The notes under the pieces: model-generated
What the model was told of the DNA's origin: nothing
The model's input: only the letters and a program-made list of their open reading frames with translations
The model's database searches: none
Translations under genes and position numbers: made by a program
Part shown: piece after piece, positions 17,416 through 24,210 of the stretch
Layout of the letters: every line of letters begins with the position of its first letter
Position numbering within the stretch: position 1 is the stretch's first letter
NCBI RefSeq assembly: GCF_025290915.1
Contig: NZ_JAOCQE010000047.1
Span: forward strand, 1-32,587
Direction: 5' to 3'
Origin: Streptomyces sp. 15-116A
Lineage (GTDB): Bacteria > Actinomycetota > Actinomycetes > Streptomycetales > Streptomycetaceae
DNA: 32,587 bases

Positions 17416-18576
17416 GTGACCACCCCCATCGAACCCGAAGAACACAAGGCACTCCGAGCAGCCGTCTCCGCCTTCGGCAAGCGCTACGGCCGCGACTACA
17501 TGACGACCACCGTCGCCGAGGGCCGCCACCCCACCGAACTCTGGCAAGAGGCCGCCAAGCTCGGTTACCTGGGCGTCAACCTCCCGGAGGAACACGGCGG
17601 CGGAGGCGGCGGCATCACCGAACTCAGCATCGTCCTCGAAGAGCTGGGCGCCGCAGGCTCCCCCCTCCTCATGCTGATCGTCTCCCCGGCGATCTGCGGC
17701 ACGGTCATCGCCCGCTTCGGCACGGAAACCCAGAAGCAGGAATGGCTGCCGGCCCTGGCCGACGGCTCCCGCATCATGGCCTTCGGCATCACCGAACCCG
17801 ACGCCGGTTCCAACAGCCACCGCATCACGACGACCGCACGCAAGGACGGCACCGACTGGCTCCTCACCGGCCGCAAAGTCTTCGTCTCCGGCGTCGACTT
17901 CGCGGACGCGACCCTCATCGTCGGCCGCACGGAAGACGCCCGCACCGAACGTCTCAAGCCCTGCCTGTTCATCGTCCCGCGCGACACCCCCGGCTTCGAG
18001 CGGCGCCCCATCGACATGGAACTCAACGCCGCCGAGAAGCAGTTCGAGCTGACCCTCGACGACGTACGCCTCCCCGCGGACGCACTCGTCGGCGACGAGG
18101 ACGCCGGTCTCCTCCAGCTCTTCGCCGGGCTCAACCCCGAACGCATCATGACCGCCGCCTTCGCGATCGGCATGGGCCGTTACGCCCTCGCGCAGGCGGT
18201 CACGTACGCCCGCGAGCGCACCGTCTGGAAGACGCCCATCGGCGCCCACCAGGCCATCGCCCACCCGCTCGCCCAGGCGCACATCGAGCTCGAACTGGCC
18301 CGCCTGATGATGCAGAAGGCCGCCCACCTCTACGACGCCGGTGACGACATCGGCGCGGGCGAGGCCGCCAACATGGCCAAGTACGCCGCGGGGGAGGCCT
18401 GCGTACGGGCCGTCGACCAGGCCGTGCACACCCTCGGCGGGAACGGTCTCACCCGTGAGTTCGGGCTCGCCTCGCTGATAACCGCCGCGCGCGTGTCTCG
18501 TATTGCCCCGGTGAGCCGGGAGATGATTCTCAACTACGTCTCCCACCAGACCCTGGGCCTGCCCAAGTCGTACTAG
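17416..18576 (+). CDS. Acyl-CoA dehydrogenase, isovaleryl/long-chain type catalytic base
   Basis: The 386-aa flavoenzyme has the full acyl-CoA dehydrogenase fold: LGYLGVNLPEEHGGGGGG, FGITEPDAGSNSHRI, WLLTGRKVFVSGVDFAD and the C-terminal AVHTLGGNGLTREFGL. The usual YEGT glutamate is absent (APVSREM there). The sequence GLNPERIM offers E242 at the helix-G position used as catalytic base by isovaleryl-CoA and long-chain enzymes. That fits a branched or bulky acyl-CoA substrate. It would form the 2,3-double bond and pass electrons to ETF. GTG 17416 follows CCGGAGGA at good distance. It is separated from the carboxylase by the palindromic repeat and followed 17 bp later by the ligase gene. It is the counterpart of AtuD/LiuA in this operon. 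Confidence 0.88.
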   Translation: MTTPIEPEEHKALRAAVSAFGKRYGRDYMTTTVAEGRHPTELWQEAAKLGYLGVNLPEEHGGGGGGITELSIVLEELGAAGSPLLMLIVSPAICGTVIARFGTETQKQEWLPALADGSRIMAFGITEPDAGSNSHRITTTARKDGTDWLLTGRKVFVSGVDFADATLIVGRTEDARTERLKPCLFIVPRDTPGFERRPIDMELNAAEKQFELTLDDVRLPADALVGDEDAGLLQLFAGLNPERIMTAAFAIGMGRYALAQAVTYARERTVWKTPIGAHQAIAHPLAQAHIELELARLMMQKAAHLYDAGDDIGAGEAANMAKYAAGEACVRAVDQAVHTLGGNGLTREFGLASLITAARVSRIAPVSREMILNYVSHQTLGLPKSY

Positions 18577-18593
18577 GCCGTCTTGGAGGAACC

Positions 18594-20162
18594 ATGTTCC
18601 GCAGCGCGTACGCAGACGTTCAGCCGGTCGACCTTCCCATCCACGAGGCGGTGCTCGCGCGGGCCGCCGAATTCGGCAGCACGCCCGCGCTGATCGACGG
18701 CACCGACGGCACGACCCTCACGTACGAGCAGGTGGACCGGTTCCACCGGCGGGTCGCCGCCGGGCTCGCCGAGGCCGGGGTGCGCAAGGGCGACGTGCTC
18801 GCCCTGCACAGCCCGAACACCATCGCGTTCCCCACCGCCTTCTACGCCGCCACCCGCGCGGGTGCCTCGGTCACCACCGTGCACCCGCTCGCCACGGCCG
18901 AGGAGTTCGGCAAGCAGCTCAAGGACTGTGCGGCCCGCTGGATCGTCACCGTCTCGCCGCTGCTGGACACCGCGCGCCGGGCGGCGGAACTCGCGGGCGG
19001 GGTCCAGGAGATCTTCGTCTGCGACAGCGCGCCCGGGCACCGCTCGCTGATCGACATGCTCGCCTGCACGGCCCCCGAGCCCGACGTCGCCGTCGACCCG
19101 GCCGAGGACGTCGCCGCCCTGCCGTACTCCTCCGGCACCACCGGCACGCCCAAGGGCGTCATGCTCACGCACCGCCAGATCGCCACCAACCTCGCCCAGC
19201 TGCACTCGGCGATCAGCGCGGGCCCCGGCGACCGCATCCTCGCCGTGCTGCCGTTCTTCCACATCTACGGGCTGACCGCGCTGATGAACGCCCCGTTGCG
19301 GCACGGTGCCACCGTCGTCGTGCTGCCCCGCTTCGACCTGGAGACGTTCCTCGCCGCCATCCAGAACCACCGCATCACCGGCCTGTACGTGGCCCCGCCG
19401 ATCGTCCTGGCCCTGGCCAAGCACCCGCTGGTCGCGCAGTACGACCTCAGCTCGCTGAAGTACATCATCAGCGCTGCCGCGCCCCTGGACGCGAGCCTCG
19501 CCGCCGCCTGCTCGCAGCGGCTCGGGCTGCCGCCCGTCGGGCAGGCGTACGGCATGACCGAGCTGTCGCCCGGCACCCATGTCGTCCCCCTGGACGCCAT
19601 GCGCGAGGCGCCGCCCGGCACCGTCGGCAAGCTCATCGCCGGCACCGAGATGCGCATCGTCTCCCTCGACGACCCTGGCAAGGACCTCGGCGTGGGCGAG
19701 TCCGGGGAGATCCTCATCCGCGGACCGCAGGTGATGAAGGGCTACCTCGGCCGCCCCGACGCCACCGCCGCCATGATCGACGAGGGAGGCTGGCTGCACA
19801 CCGGGGACGTCGGGCACGTCGACGAGGGAGGCTGGCTGTTCGTCGTCGACCGGGTGAAGGAGCTCATCAAGTACAAGGGCTTCCAGGTGGCCCCCGCCGA
19901 GCTGGAGGCGCTGCTGCTCACCCACCCCGGCATCGCCGACGCCGCCGTCATCGGGGCCTACAACGACGACGGCAACGAGGTCCCGCACGCCTATGTCGTC
20001 CGCCAGCCGTCCGCGCCCGGCCTCTCCGAGGGCGAGGTCATGATGTACGTCGCCGAACGCGTCGCCCCCTACAAGCGCGTCCGGCGCGTCACCTTCCTCG
20101 ACGCGGTGCCCCGGGCGGCCAGCGGCAAGATCCTCCGCCGTGAGCTCAGGGAGCGTACGTGA
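18594..20162 (+). CDS. 4-coumarate/cinnamate:CoA ligase-like acyl-CoA synthetase
   Basis: The 522-aa ANL-superfamily enzyme has the P-loop YSSGTTGTPKGVMLTH (S179-), VGQAYGMTELSPGTHVV, GWLHTGDVGHVDEGGWLFVVDR, the hinge KELIKYKGFQVAPAELEALL, and catalytic lysine K512 in PRAASGKILRREL. It activates a carboxylic acid as acyl-AMP, then forms the CoA thioester. From memory it matches the S. coelicolor cinnamate:CoA ligase in sequence and gene neighbourhood. Ala294 (in ISAAAPL) is the position where that enzyme was reported to have alanine controlling acceptance of larger hydroxycinnamates. The surrounding carboxylase genes argue for a different natural substrate. ATG 18594 follows TTGGAGGA, and the stop overlaps the hydratase GTG. 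It is the presumed first chemical step of the pathway. Confidence 0.87.
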   Translation: MFRSAYADVQPVDLPIHEAVLARAAEFGSTPALIDGTDGTTLTYEQVDRFHRRVAAGLAEAGVRKGDVLALHSPNTIAFPTAFYAATRAGASVTTVHPLATAEEFGKQLKDCAARWIVTVSPLLDTARRAAELAGGVQEIFVCDSAPGHRSLIDMLACTAPEPDVAVDPAEDVAALPYSSGTTGTPKGVMLTHRQIATNLAQLHSAISAGPGDRILAVLPFFHIYGLTALMNAPLRHGATVVVLPRFDLETFLAAIQNHRITGLYVAPPIVLALAKHPLVAQYDLSSLKYIISAAAPLDASLAAACSQRLGLPPVGQAYGMTELSPGTHVVPLDAMREAPPGTVGKLIAGTEMRIVSLDDPGKDLGVGESGEILIRGPQVMKGYLGRPDATAAMIDEGGWLHTGDVGHVDEGGWLFVVDRVKELIKYKGFQVAPAELEALLLTHPGIADAAVIGAYNDDGNEVPHAYVVRQPSAPGLSEGEVMMYVAERVAPYKRVRRVTFLDAVPRAASGKILRRELRERT

Positions 20163-20893
20163 CACTGATCGCCCGCACGCGCGTGCGGGGAGTCGAGACC
20201 CTCACCCTCGACTCCCCGCACAACCGAAACGCCCTGTCCGCCGCCCTCGTCGGCGACCTCGCCGCCGCGCTCACCGAGGCCGGCCAGGACACCGACGTCC
20301 GCGCGGTGCTCCTCACCCACACCGGCAACACCTTCAGCGCGGGCGCCGACCTGCGCGACCCGCCCGACCCGGACGCCCTGGTGGGGCTGCTGCGGCAGAT
20401 CGTCGAGCTGCCCAAGCCCGTCGTCGCGCGGGTCACCGGGCACGTCCGCGCGGGCGGCCTGGGCCTGCTGGCCTCCTGCGACATCGCGGCGGCGTCGACG
20501 CGGTCCAGCTTCGCCTTCACGGAGGTCCGCATCGGCGTGGCCCCCGCGGTCATCTCCCTGCCGCTGCTGCCCCGCACCGACCCGCGCGCCCTCGCCCGCT
20601 ACTACCTCACCGGCGAGCGCTTCGACGCCGCCGAGGCCGCCCGCATCGGCCTGGTCACGGCGGCGGGCGACGACGTGGACGCCGTACTCGAAGGCGTCCT
20701 GGACGGTGTGCGCCGTGCCTCACCGCAGGCCCTGGCCGAGACGAAACGGCTGTTCACGGCTAGGGTGCTGGAGACCTTCGACCGGGACGCGGCCGACCTG
20801 ACCGCGCTCTCGGCTCGGCTGTTCTCCGCCCCGCAGGCCCGCGAGGGGATGACGGCCTTCCTCGAACGACGGGATCCGGAATGGGTGGTGTGA
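20159..20893 (+). CDS. Enoyl-CoA hydratase, LiuC/AtuE-like
   Basis: The 244-aa crotonase has DSPHNRNALS, the oxyanion-hole motif FSAGADLRDPP and GHVRAGGLGLLASCDIA. It also has FAFTEVRIGVAPAVISLPLL, where E122 corresponds to catalytic Glu164 of rat enoyl-CoA hydratase. The position of Glu144 is Gly102, a replacement I recall from methylglutaconyl-/isohexenylglutaconyl-CoA hydratases, whose APAVIS segment it also shares. That matches hydration of a product of the MCC/GCC-type carboxylase upstream. GTG 20159 overlaps the ligase stop by 4 nt. Its 3' end overlaps the TetR gene start. The specific substrate is inferred, not proven. Confidence 0.85.
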   Translation: MTLIARTRVRGVETLTLDSPHNRNALSAALVGDLAAALTEAGQDTDVRAVLLTHTGNTFSAGADLRDPPDPDALVGLLRQIVELPKPVVARVTGHVRAGGLGLLASCDIAAASTRSSFAFTEVRIGVAPAVISLPLLPRTDPRALARYYLTGERFDAAEAARIGLVTAAGDDVDAVLEGVLDGVRRASPQALAETKRLFTARVLETFDRDAADLTALSARLFSAPQAREGMTAFLERRDPEWVV

Positions 20894-21513
20894 ACGGCGG
20901 GGTGAGCACGGCCGACCGTGCGGAACGAGTCCCCAAGCAGGACCGCAGCCGGGCCACCCGGCAGCGGCTCCTGGAAGCCGCCGTGGCCTGCCTCGCCGAA
21001 CATGGCTGGGCGGGCTCCACGGTCTCCGTCGTCGCCGAACGCGCCGGCGTCTCCCGCGGCGCCGCCCAGCACCACTTCCCGACCCGCGAGGACCTGTTCA
21101 CCGCCGCCGTCGAGTACGTCGCCGAGGAACGCTCCACCGCCCTGCGCGCCCTGTTCCCCGAGGGCGCCGCGGCAGCCGACCGGCACGCCGTCGTCTCCGC
21201 CCTGGTCGACCTCTACACGGGCCCCCTCTTCCGCGCGGCCCTGCACCTGTGGGTCGCCGCCTCCAACGAGGAGCAGCTCCGCCCCCGCGTCACCGAACTC
21301 GAATCCCGCGTCGGCCGCGAGACCCACCGCATCGCAGTGGACCTCCTCGGCGCCGACGAAACCCGCCCCGGCGTCCGCGAAACCGTCCAGGGCCTCCTCG
21401 ACATGGCCCGCGGCCTCGGCCTCGCCAACCTCCTCACGGACGACACGATCCGCCGGGAACGGGTGGTGGAACAGTGGGCACGCCTGCTGGACGGGGTGCT
21501 GGGCACCCCGTAG
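20881..21513 (+). CDS. TetR-family regulator of the acyl-CoA operon
   Basis: The 210-aa protein has an N-terminal TetR helix-turn-helix (RATRQRLLEAAVACLAEHGW, then GVSRGAAQHHFPTREDLFTAAV). The divergent ligand domain contains LFRAALHLWVAASNEEQLRP and the C-terminal GLGLANLLTDD. As the last gene, coupled to the hydratase, it likely represses its own operon and senses an acyl-CoA intermediate, like AtuR or LiuR in analogous clusters; this is inference. ATG 20881 overlaps the hydratase by 13 nt. GTG 20890 gives the 4-nt GTGA overlap used at several other junctions of this operon and is an equally good start. Confidence 0.85.
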   Translation: MGGVNGGVSTADRAERVPKQDRSRATRQRLLEAAVACLAEHGWAGSTVSVVAERAGVSRGAAQHHFPTREDLFTAAVEYVAEERSTALRALFPEGAAAADRHAVVSALVDLYTGPLFRAALHLWVAASNEEQLRPRVTELESRVGRETHRIAVDLLGADETRPGVRETVQGLLDMARGLGLANLLTDDTIRRERVVEQWARLLDGVLGTP

Positions 21514-21596
21514 AGGCACCCGCTGCAAGGCACCTCTGGCGGCAGCTGCGCTAGGCCCCGTCGTCACATCCCCGTCTGCCTGGCGACGCCATGCAC

Positions 21597-21634
21597 GCTC
21601 CCCCACTGCCTTAAGGGCGTGGGAGGTGCCCCCA
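21597..21634. repeat. Nested GCTCCCCCA/GGGAGGTGCCCCCA palindromic unit, copy 1
   Basis: The unit is bounded by GCTCCCCCAC (21597-21606) and GGGAGGTGCCCCCA (21621-21634), an abundant Streptomyces palindromic unit, here inside the MITE-like element. The interior holds CTTAAG. Confidence 0.6.
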
Positions 21635-21701
21635 CTCGCCGCACCGGGCGCCGACCACGTACAACCAGTACGCCGGTCGACGCCCGGCACGCCGAGAGCA
21701 C

Positions 21702-21754
21702 GCTCCCCCACCCTCGAACCGCGCTTCGCACGGCTCGGGCGGGAGGTGCCCCCA
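21702..21754. repeat. Nested GCTCCCCCA/GGGAGGTGCCCCCA palindromic unit, copy 2
   Basis: This second copy has identical borders to copy 1 but a different, longer interior (CGAACCGCGCTTCGCACGGC). It sits symmetrically on the other arm of the element, suggesting that both were inserted into a simpler ancestral MITE. Confidence 0.6.
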
Positions 21755-21812
21755 CGCCGCCGCCAGGCCCGCCCTTCGGGCGGACGACGGGGATTTGACG
21801 ACAGGGCCTAGG

Positions 21813-22490
21813 TCAGGGCGCCAGCCGTTCCACTCGCCAGGTGCCGTTCGGCTGGGAGACGTAGCGCAGGCGGTCGTGGAGGCGGTTCTCGCGGCCCTGC
21901 CAGAACTCGACCGTTTCCGGGGTGACGCGGAAGCCGCCCCAGTGCGGGGGGACCGGGACCTGTTCGCCCTCGGGGTAGCGGGAGGCCAGGTCGGCGTAGG
22001 CCGTGTCGAGGTCCGTGCGGGAGGGGACCACCGACGACTGGGCGCTCGCCCACGCGCCCAGCTGGGAGCCGTGCGGGCGGGTGCGGAAGTAGGCCGCCGT
22101 CTCGTCGCGGCCCGTACGGCGTGCGACGCCCGTGACGATCACCTGCCGGGCCACCCCGTGCCAGGGGAAGAGCAGGGAGACGTGCGGGTTCTCCGTCAGG
22201 TCGCGGCCCTTGCGGGAGCCGTAGTTCGTGTAGAAGACGAAGCCCTGCTCGTCGAAGTGCTTCAGCAGGACCGTGCGGGAACTCGGCCGGCCCTGTGCGT
22301 CCGCCGTCGACACGATCATCGCGTTCGGCTCGAACAGCCCGCCCTCCGTCGCGGCCTGCTTGAACCAGCGCGCGAACTGCTCGACGGGAGTGGCGGCCAG
22401 GTCGCTCTCGGAGAGCCCCTCGCTGCGGTAGTGCTTGCGCATCGCGGCGAGATCGAAGGGCACGGCGGGCGCGGCGTCTCGATCGGTCAC
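21813..22490 (-). CDS. pdxH: Pyridoxamine 5'-phosphate oxidase
   Basis: The 225-aa FMN enzyme oxidises pyridoxamine or pyridoxine 5'-phosphate to pyridoxal 5'-phosphate. Diagnostic segments are [63 protein letters not shown], the [16 protein letters not shown] motif, and the C-terminal [19 protein letters not shown] followed by RLHDRLRY. The C-terminal RLAP agrees with the family. GTG 22490 is chosen because [10 protein letters not shown] leads directly into the conserved N-terminus, with AGGAT upstream; a longer reading to 22607 has no homology. It is divergent from the citrate synthase gene. Its stop codon lies directly beside the MITE-like element. Confidence 0.93.
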   Translation of the reverse strand: MTDRDAAPAVPFDLAAMRKHYRSEGLSESDLAATPVEQFARWFKQAATEGGLFEPNAMIVSTADAQGRPSSRTVLLKHFDEQGFVFYTNYGSRKGRDLTENPHVSLLFPWHGVARQVIVTGVARRTGRDETAAYFRTRPHGSQLGAWASAQSSVVPSRTDLDTAYADLASRYPEGEQVPVPPHWGGFRVTPETVEFWQGRENRLHDRLRYVSQPNGTWRVERLAP

Positions 22491-22549
22491 GCCGTCATCC
22501 TGCCGTATGCACGAAACCGATGGGACGACGGTGGCCTTCGTCACTGCGT

Positions 22550-22562
22550 GGCACTGAGTGCC
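22550..22562. promoter_or_regulatory. Palindrome in pdxH/citrate synthase divergent region
   Basis: GGCACTGAGTGCC is a perfect 5+5 palindrome, and GTGGCA...TGCCAC half-sites recur about 20-45 bp downstream, in the 262-bp region between the divergent pdxH and citrate synthase genes. It is a possible operator; no further evidence. Confidence 0.3.
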
Positions 22563-22752
22563 GCGAACTCTCCCCAACGGTGGCACCCGGGGATATCGTG
22601 CTGCCACTGATCCGGTTGGGTGACCGCCAGCCGGGCATCACAGGGGTGACGTCCCGGACCGCGAGTCCCCGCACCGACGACCGCGGATCCACCGGACGCC
22701 CAACCGCTGCCGCAGAGCATCCACATCTGTCCACATCACGAGGAGCCGCCTG

Positions 22753-23853
22753 ATGTCCGACTTCGTACCCGGGCTCGAAGGAGTCGTCGCGTTCGAGACG
22801 GAGATCGCCGAACCGGACAAGGAGGGCGGCGCTCTCCGGTACCGGGGCGTCGACATCGAGGATCTGGTCGGTCACGTCTCCTTCGGCAACGTATGGGGCC
22901 TGCTCGTCGACGGCGCCTTCAATCCCGGCCTGCCGCCCGCCGAGCCCTTCCCCATCCCCGTCCACTCCGGCGACATCCGCGTCGACGTCCAGTCGGCCCT
23001 CGCCATGCTCGCCCCCGTCTGGGGCCTGAAACCCCTCCTGGACATCGACGAGGCCCAGGCCCGCGACGACCTCGCCCGCGCCGCCGTCATGGCCCTGTCC
23101 TACGTCGCCCAGTCGGCCCGCGGCCAGGGCCTGCCCATGGTGCCGCAGCGCGAGATCGACAAGGCCCAGTCCGTCGTCGAACGCTTCATGATCCGCTGGC
23201 GCGGCGAGCCGGACCCCAAGCACGTCGCCGCCGTCGACGCCTACTGGACGTCCGCCGCCGAGCACGGCATGAACGCCTCCACCTTCACCGCCCGCGTCAT
23301 CGCCTCGACGGGCGCGGACGTGGCGGCCGCCCTGTCCGGCGCCGTCGGCGCCATGTCCGGGCCCCTGCACGGCGGCGCGCCCTCCCGCGTGCTCGGCATG
23401 ATCGAGGAGATCGAGCGCACGGGCGACGCCGAGGCCTATGTGAAGAAGGCCCTCGACAAGGGCGAGCGCCTCATGGGCTTCGGCCACCGCGTCTACCGCG
23501 CCGAGGACCCCCGCGCCCGCGTCCTGCGCCGCACCGCCCGCGAACTCGGCGCCCCCCGCTACGAGGTCGCCGAGGCCCTGGAGAAGGCCGCCCTGGCCGA
23601 ACTCCACGCCCGCCGCCCCGACCGTGTGCTGGCCACCAACGTGGAGTTCTGGGCGGCGATCGTCCTCGACTTCGCCGAGGTTCCGGCCCACATGTTCACG
23701 TCCATGTTCACCTGCGCCCGTACGGCCGGCTGGTCCGCCCACATACTCGAACAGAAGCGCACCGGCCGTCTGGTCCGGCCCTCGGCCCGCTACATCGGCC
23801 CGGGCCCGCGCGACCCGCGCGCGATCGAGGGCTACACCGACATCGCGCACTGA
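22753..23853 (+). CDS. Citrate synthase 2 (CitA-like)
   Basis: The 366-aa protein of the short actinobacterial citrate synthase group condenses oxaloacetate with acetyl-CoA, or a homologous acyl-CoA. It has GGALRYRGVDIEDLV, GPLHGGAPSRVLGM with H206 and MGFGHRVYRAEDPRARVLR with H245. The third catalytic position lies in NVEFWAAIVLDFAEVP, where the usual Asp is replaced by E298. I recall the same NVEFW motif in the mycobacterial CitA group, so this is a subfamily feature. The C-terminal segment AGWSAHILEQKRTGRLVRP is conserved. ATG 22753 follows GAGGAG at 7-nt spacing. The second copy type suggests a non-housekeeping role. It marks the end of the conserved chromosomal block. Confidence 0.9.
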   Translation: MSDFVPGLEGVVAFETEIAEPDKEGGALRYRGVDIEDLVGHVSFGNVWGLLVDGAFNPGLPPAEPFPIPVHSGDIRVDVQSALAMLAPVWGLKPLLDIDEAQARDDLARAAVMALSYVAQSARGQGLPMVPQREIDKAQSVVERFMIRWRGEPDPKHVAAVDAYWTSAAEHGMNASTFTARVIASTGADVAAALSGAVGAMSGPLHGGAPSRVLGMIEEIERTGDAEAYVKKALDKGERLMGFGHRVYRAEDPRARVLRRTARELGAPRYEVAEALEKAALAELHARRPDRVLATNVEFWAAIVLDFAEVPAHMFTSMFTCARTAGWSAHILEQKRTGRLVRPSARYIGPGPRDPRAIEGYTDIAH

Positions 23854-23863
23854 CATCGCGCAT

Positions 23864-23947
23864 CGGTTGACCGTCCGCGGTCGCTGAACCTTCGGCGGTC
23901 GCTGAGCCTTCGGCGGTCACTGACCGTCCGCGGTCGCTGAACGTCCG
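23864..23947. repeat. Tandem array of five 14-18-nt units after citrate synthase
   Basis: The units begin at 23864, 23878, 23896, 23914 and 23931. The best copy is CGGTCGCTGAACCTTCGG. Copies alternate between CCTTCGG and CGTCCG endings, and a degenerate sixth (CGGCCCTGAAACG) follows. There are no unique spacers, so it is not a CRISPR. It lies 11 bp beyond the citrate synthase stop. Confidence 0.75.
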
Positions 23948-23961
23948 CGGCCCTGAAACGC

Positions 23962-24174
23962 AGACGACCCGCGAGTCTGGTTCCTCCCGGAGGAGGAGCC
24001 GGCCGGACGTACCGGCGACTCGCGGGTCGGGTGACTGCTTGGGATTGGGCCGGCTGCGCGCGTCTCTCGCGCACTGGTCCGGCACCGCACTGAGTGTGGT
24101 GGCGAGCCGCTAGCCCGCAGTCACCTCACGCGTCCGGAATTCATACATCTGCCGAACCACCTCCCTTCCGTGTA
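23962..24174 (-). ncRNA. Candidate small structured transcript with 12-codon ORF
   Basis: A minus-strand promoter (24181-24210) would start a transcript near 24174. It would carry GGGAGG (24165-24160) and ATG at 24148, opening MYEFRTREVTAG to a TAG at 24112-24110. After about 80 nt comes a complex inverted repeat (23966-24028): a 12-bp perfect outer stem GACCCGCGAGTC/GACTCGCGGGTC enclosing two smaller hairpins, GGTTCCTCC/GGAGGAGCC and GCCGG/CCGGC, like a three-way junction. The outer helix may be extended by GCAG/CTGC. No downstream gene lies on this strand, so it would be a free-standing RNA or small-peptide mRNA ending in a terminator. The same fold could also terminate citrate synthase on the other strand. 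Transcription is not shown by sequence alone. Confidence 0.4.
23966..24028. terminator. Branched stem-loop, likely bidirectional terminator
   Basis: A perfect 12-bp outer stem (23966-23977 with 24017-24028) closes two inner hairpins. It lies 112 bp after the citrate synthase stop and at the predicted end of the minus-strand small transcript. There is no U-tract. Confidence 0.5.
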
Positions 24175-24180
24175 CCTCAC

Positions 24181-24210
24181 ACCCTAGGAACCCGGCCCGG
24201 CTGCGTTCAA
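24181..24210 (-). promoter_or_regulatory. Minus-strand promoter, TTGAAC-18-TAGGGT
   Basis: Reading leftwards, TTGAAC (24210-24205) and TAGGGT (24186-24181) are separated by 18 nt, a good match to the Streptomyces vegetative (HrdB) promoter. It is followed 16-21 nt later by a strong GGGAGG ribosome-binding sequence and an ATG. Confidence 0.5.

Larger units (their letters stand above)
21551..21811. mobile_element. MITE-like element, 261 bp, flanked by CTAG
   Basis: The left end CTAGGCCCCGTCGTCACATC and the reverse complement of the right end, CTAGGCCCTGTCGTCAAATC, match at all but two positions, and the match continues with CCCCGTC. CTAG is present at both outer edges, consistent with a target duplication or palindromic target. 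No transposase frame exists. A central palindrome around 21644-21688 (CCGGGCG...CGCCCGG) allows a long hairpin. I recall this repeat type as widespread in Streptomyces intergenic regions. Its right edge lies 1 bp from the pdxH stop triplet, and it separates the convergent TetR and pdxH genes, where its hairpin may terminate transcription. Confidence 0.7.

Noticed and set aside
15403..18546. A 1047-codon minus-strand open frame across the carboxylase alpha and dehydrogenase genes
   Set aside because: It mirrors two genes with unmistakable motifs and has no recognisable domain; a codon-position artefact of high GC.
18490..18576. Acyl-CoA dehydrogenase judged inactive because the YEGT glutamate is missing
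   Set aside because: E242 in GLNPERIM fits the alternative helix-G catalytic base of isovaleryl-type enzymes.
18594..20162. Operon read as a phenylpropanoid degradation pathway because of the 4-coumarate:CoA ligase resemblance
   Set aside because: The MCC/GCC-type carboxylase, AtuA and branched-chain-type dehydrogenase do not fit side-chain cleavage of hydroxycinnamates.
23864..23947. CRISPR array
   Set aside because: Units are head-to-tail with no unique spacers, and no cas genes are nearby.
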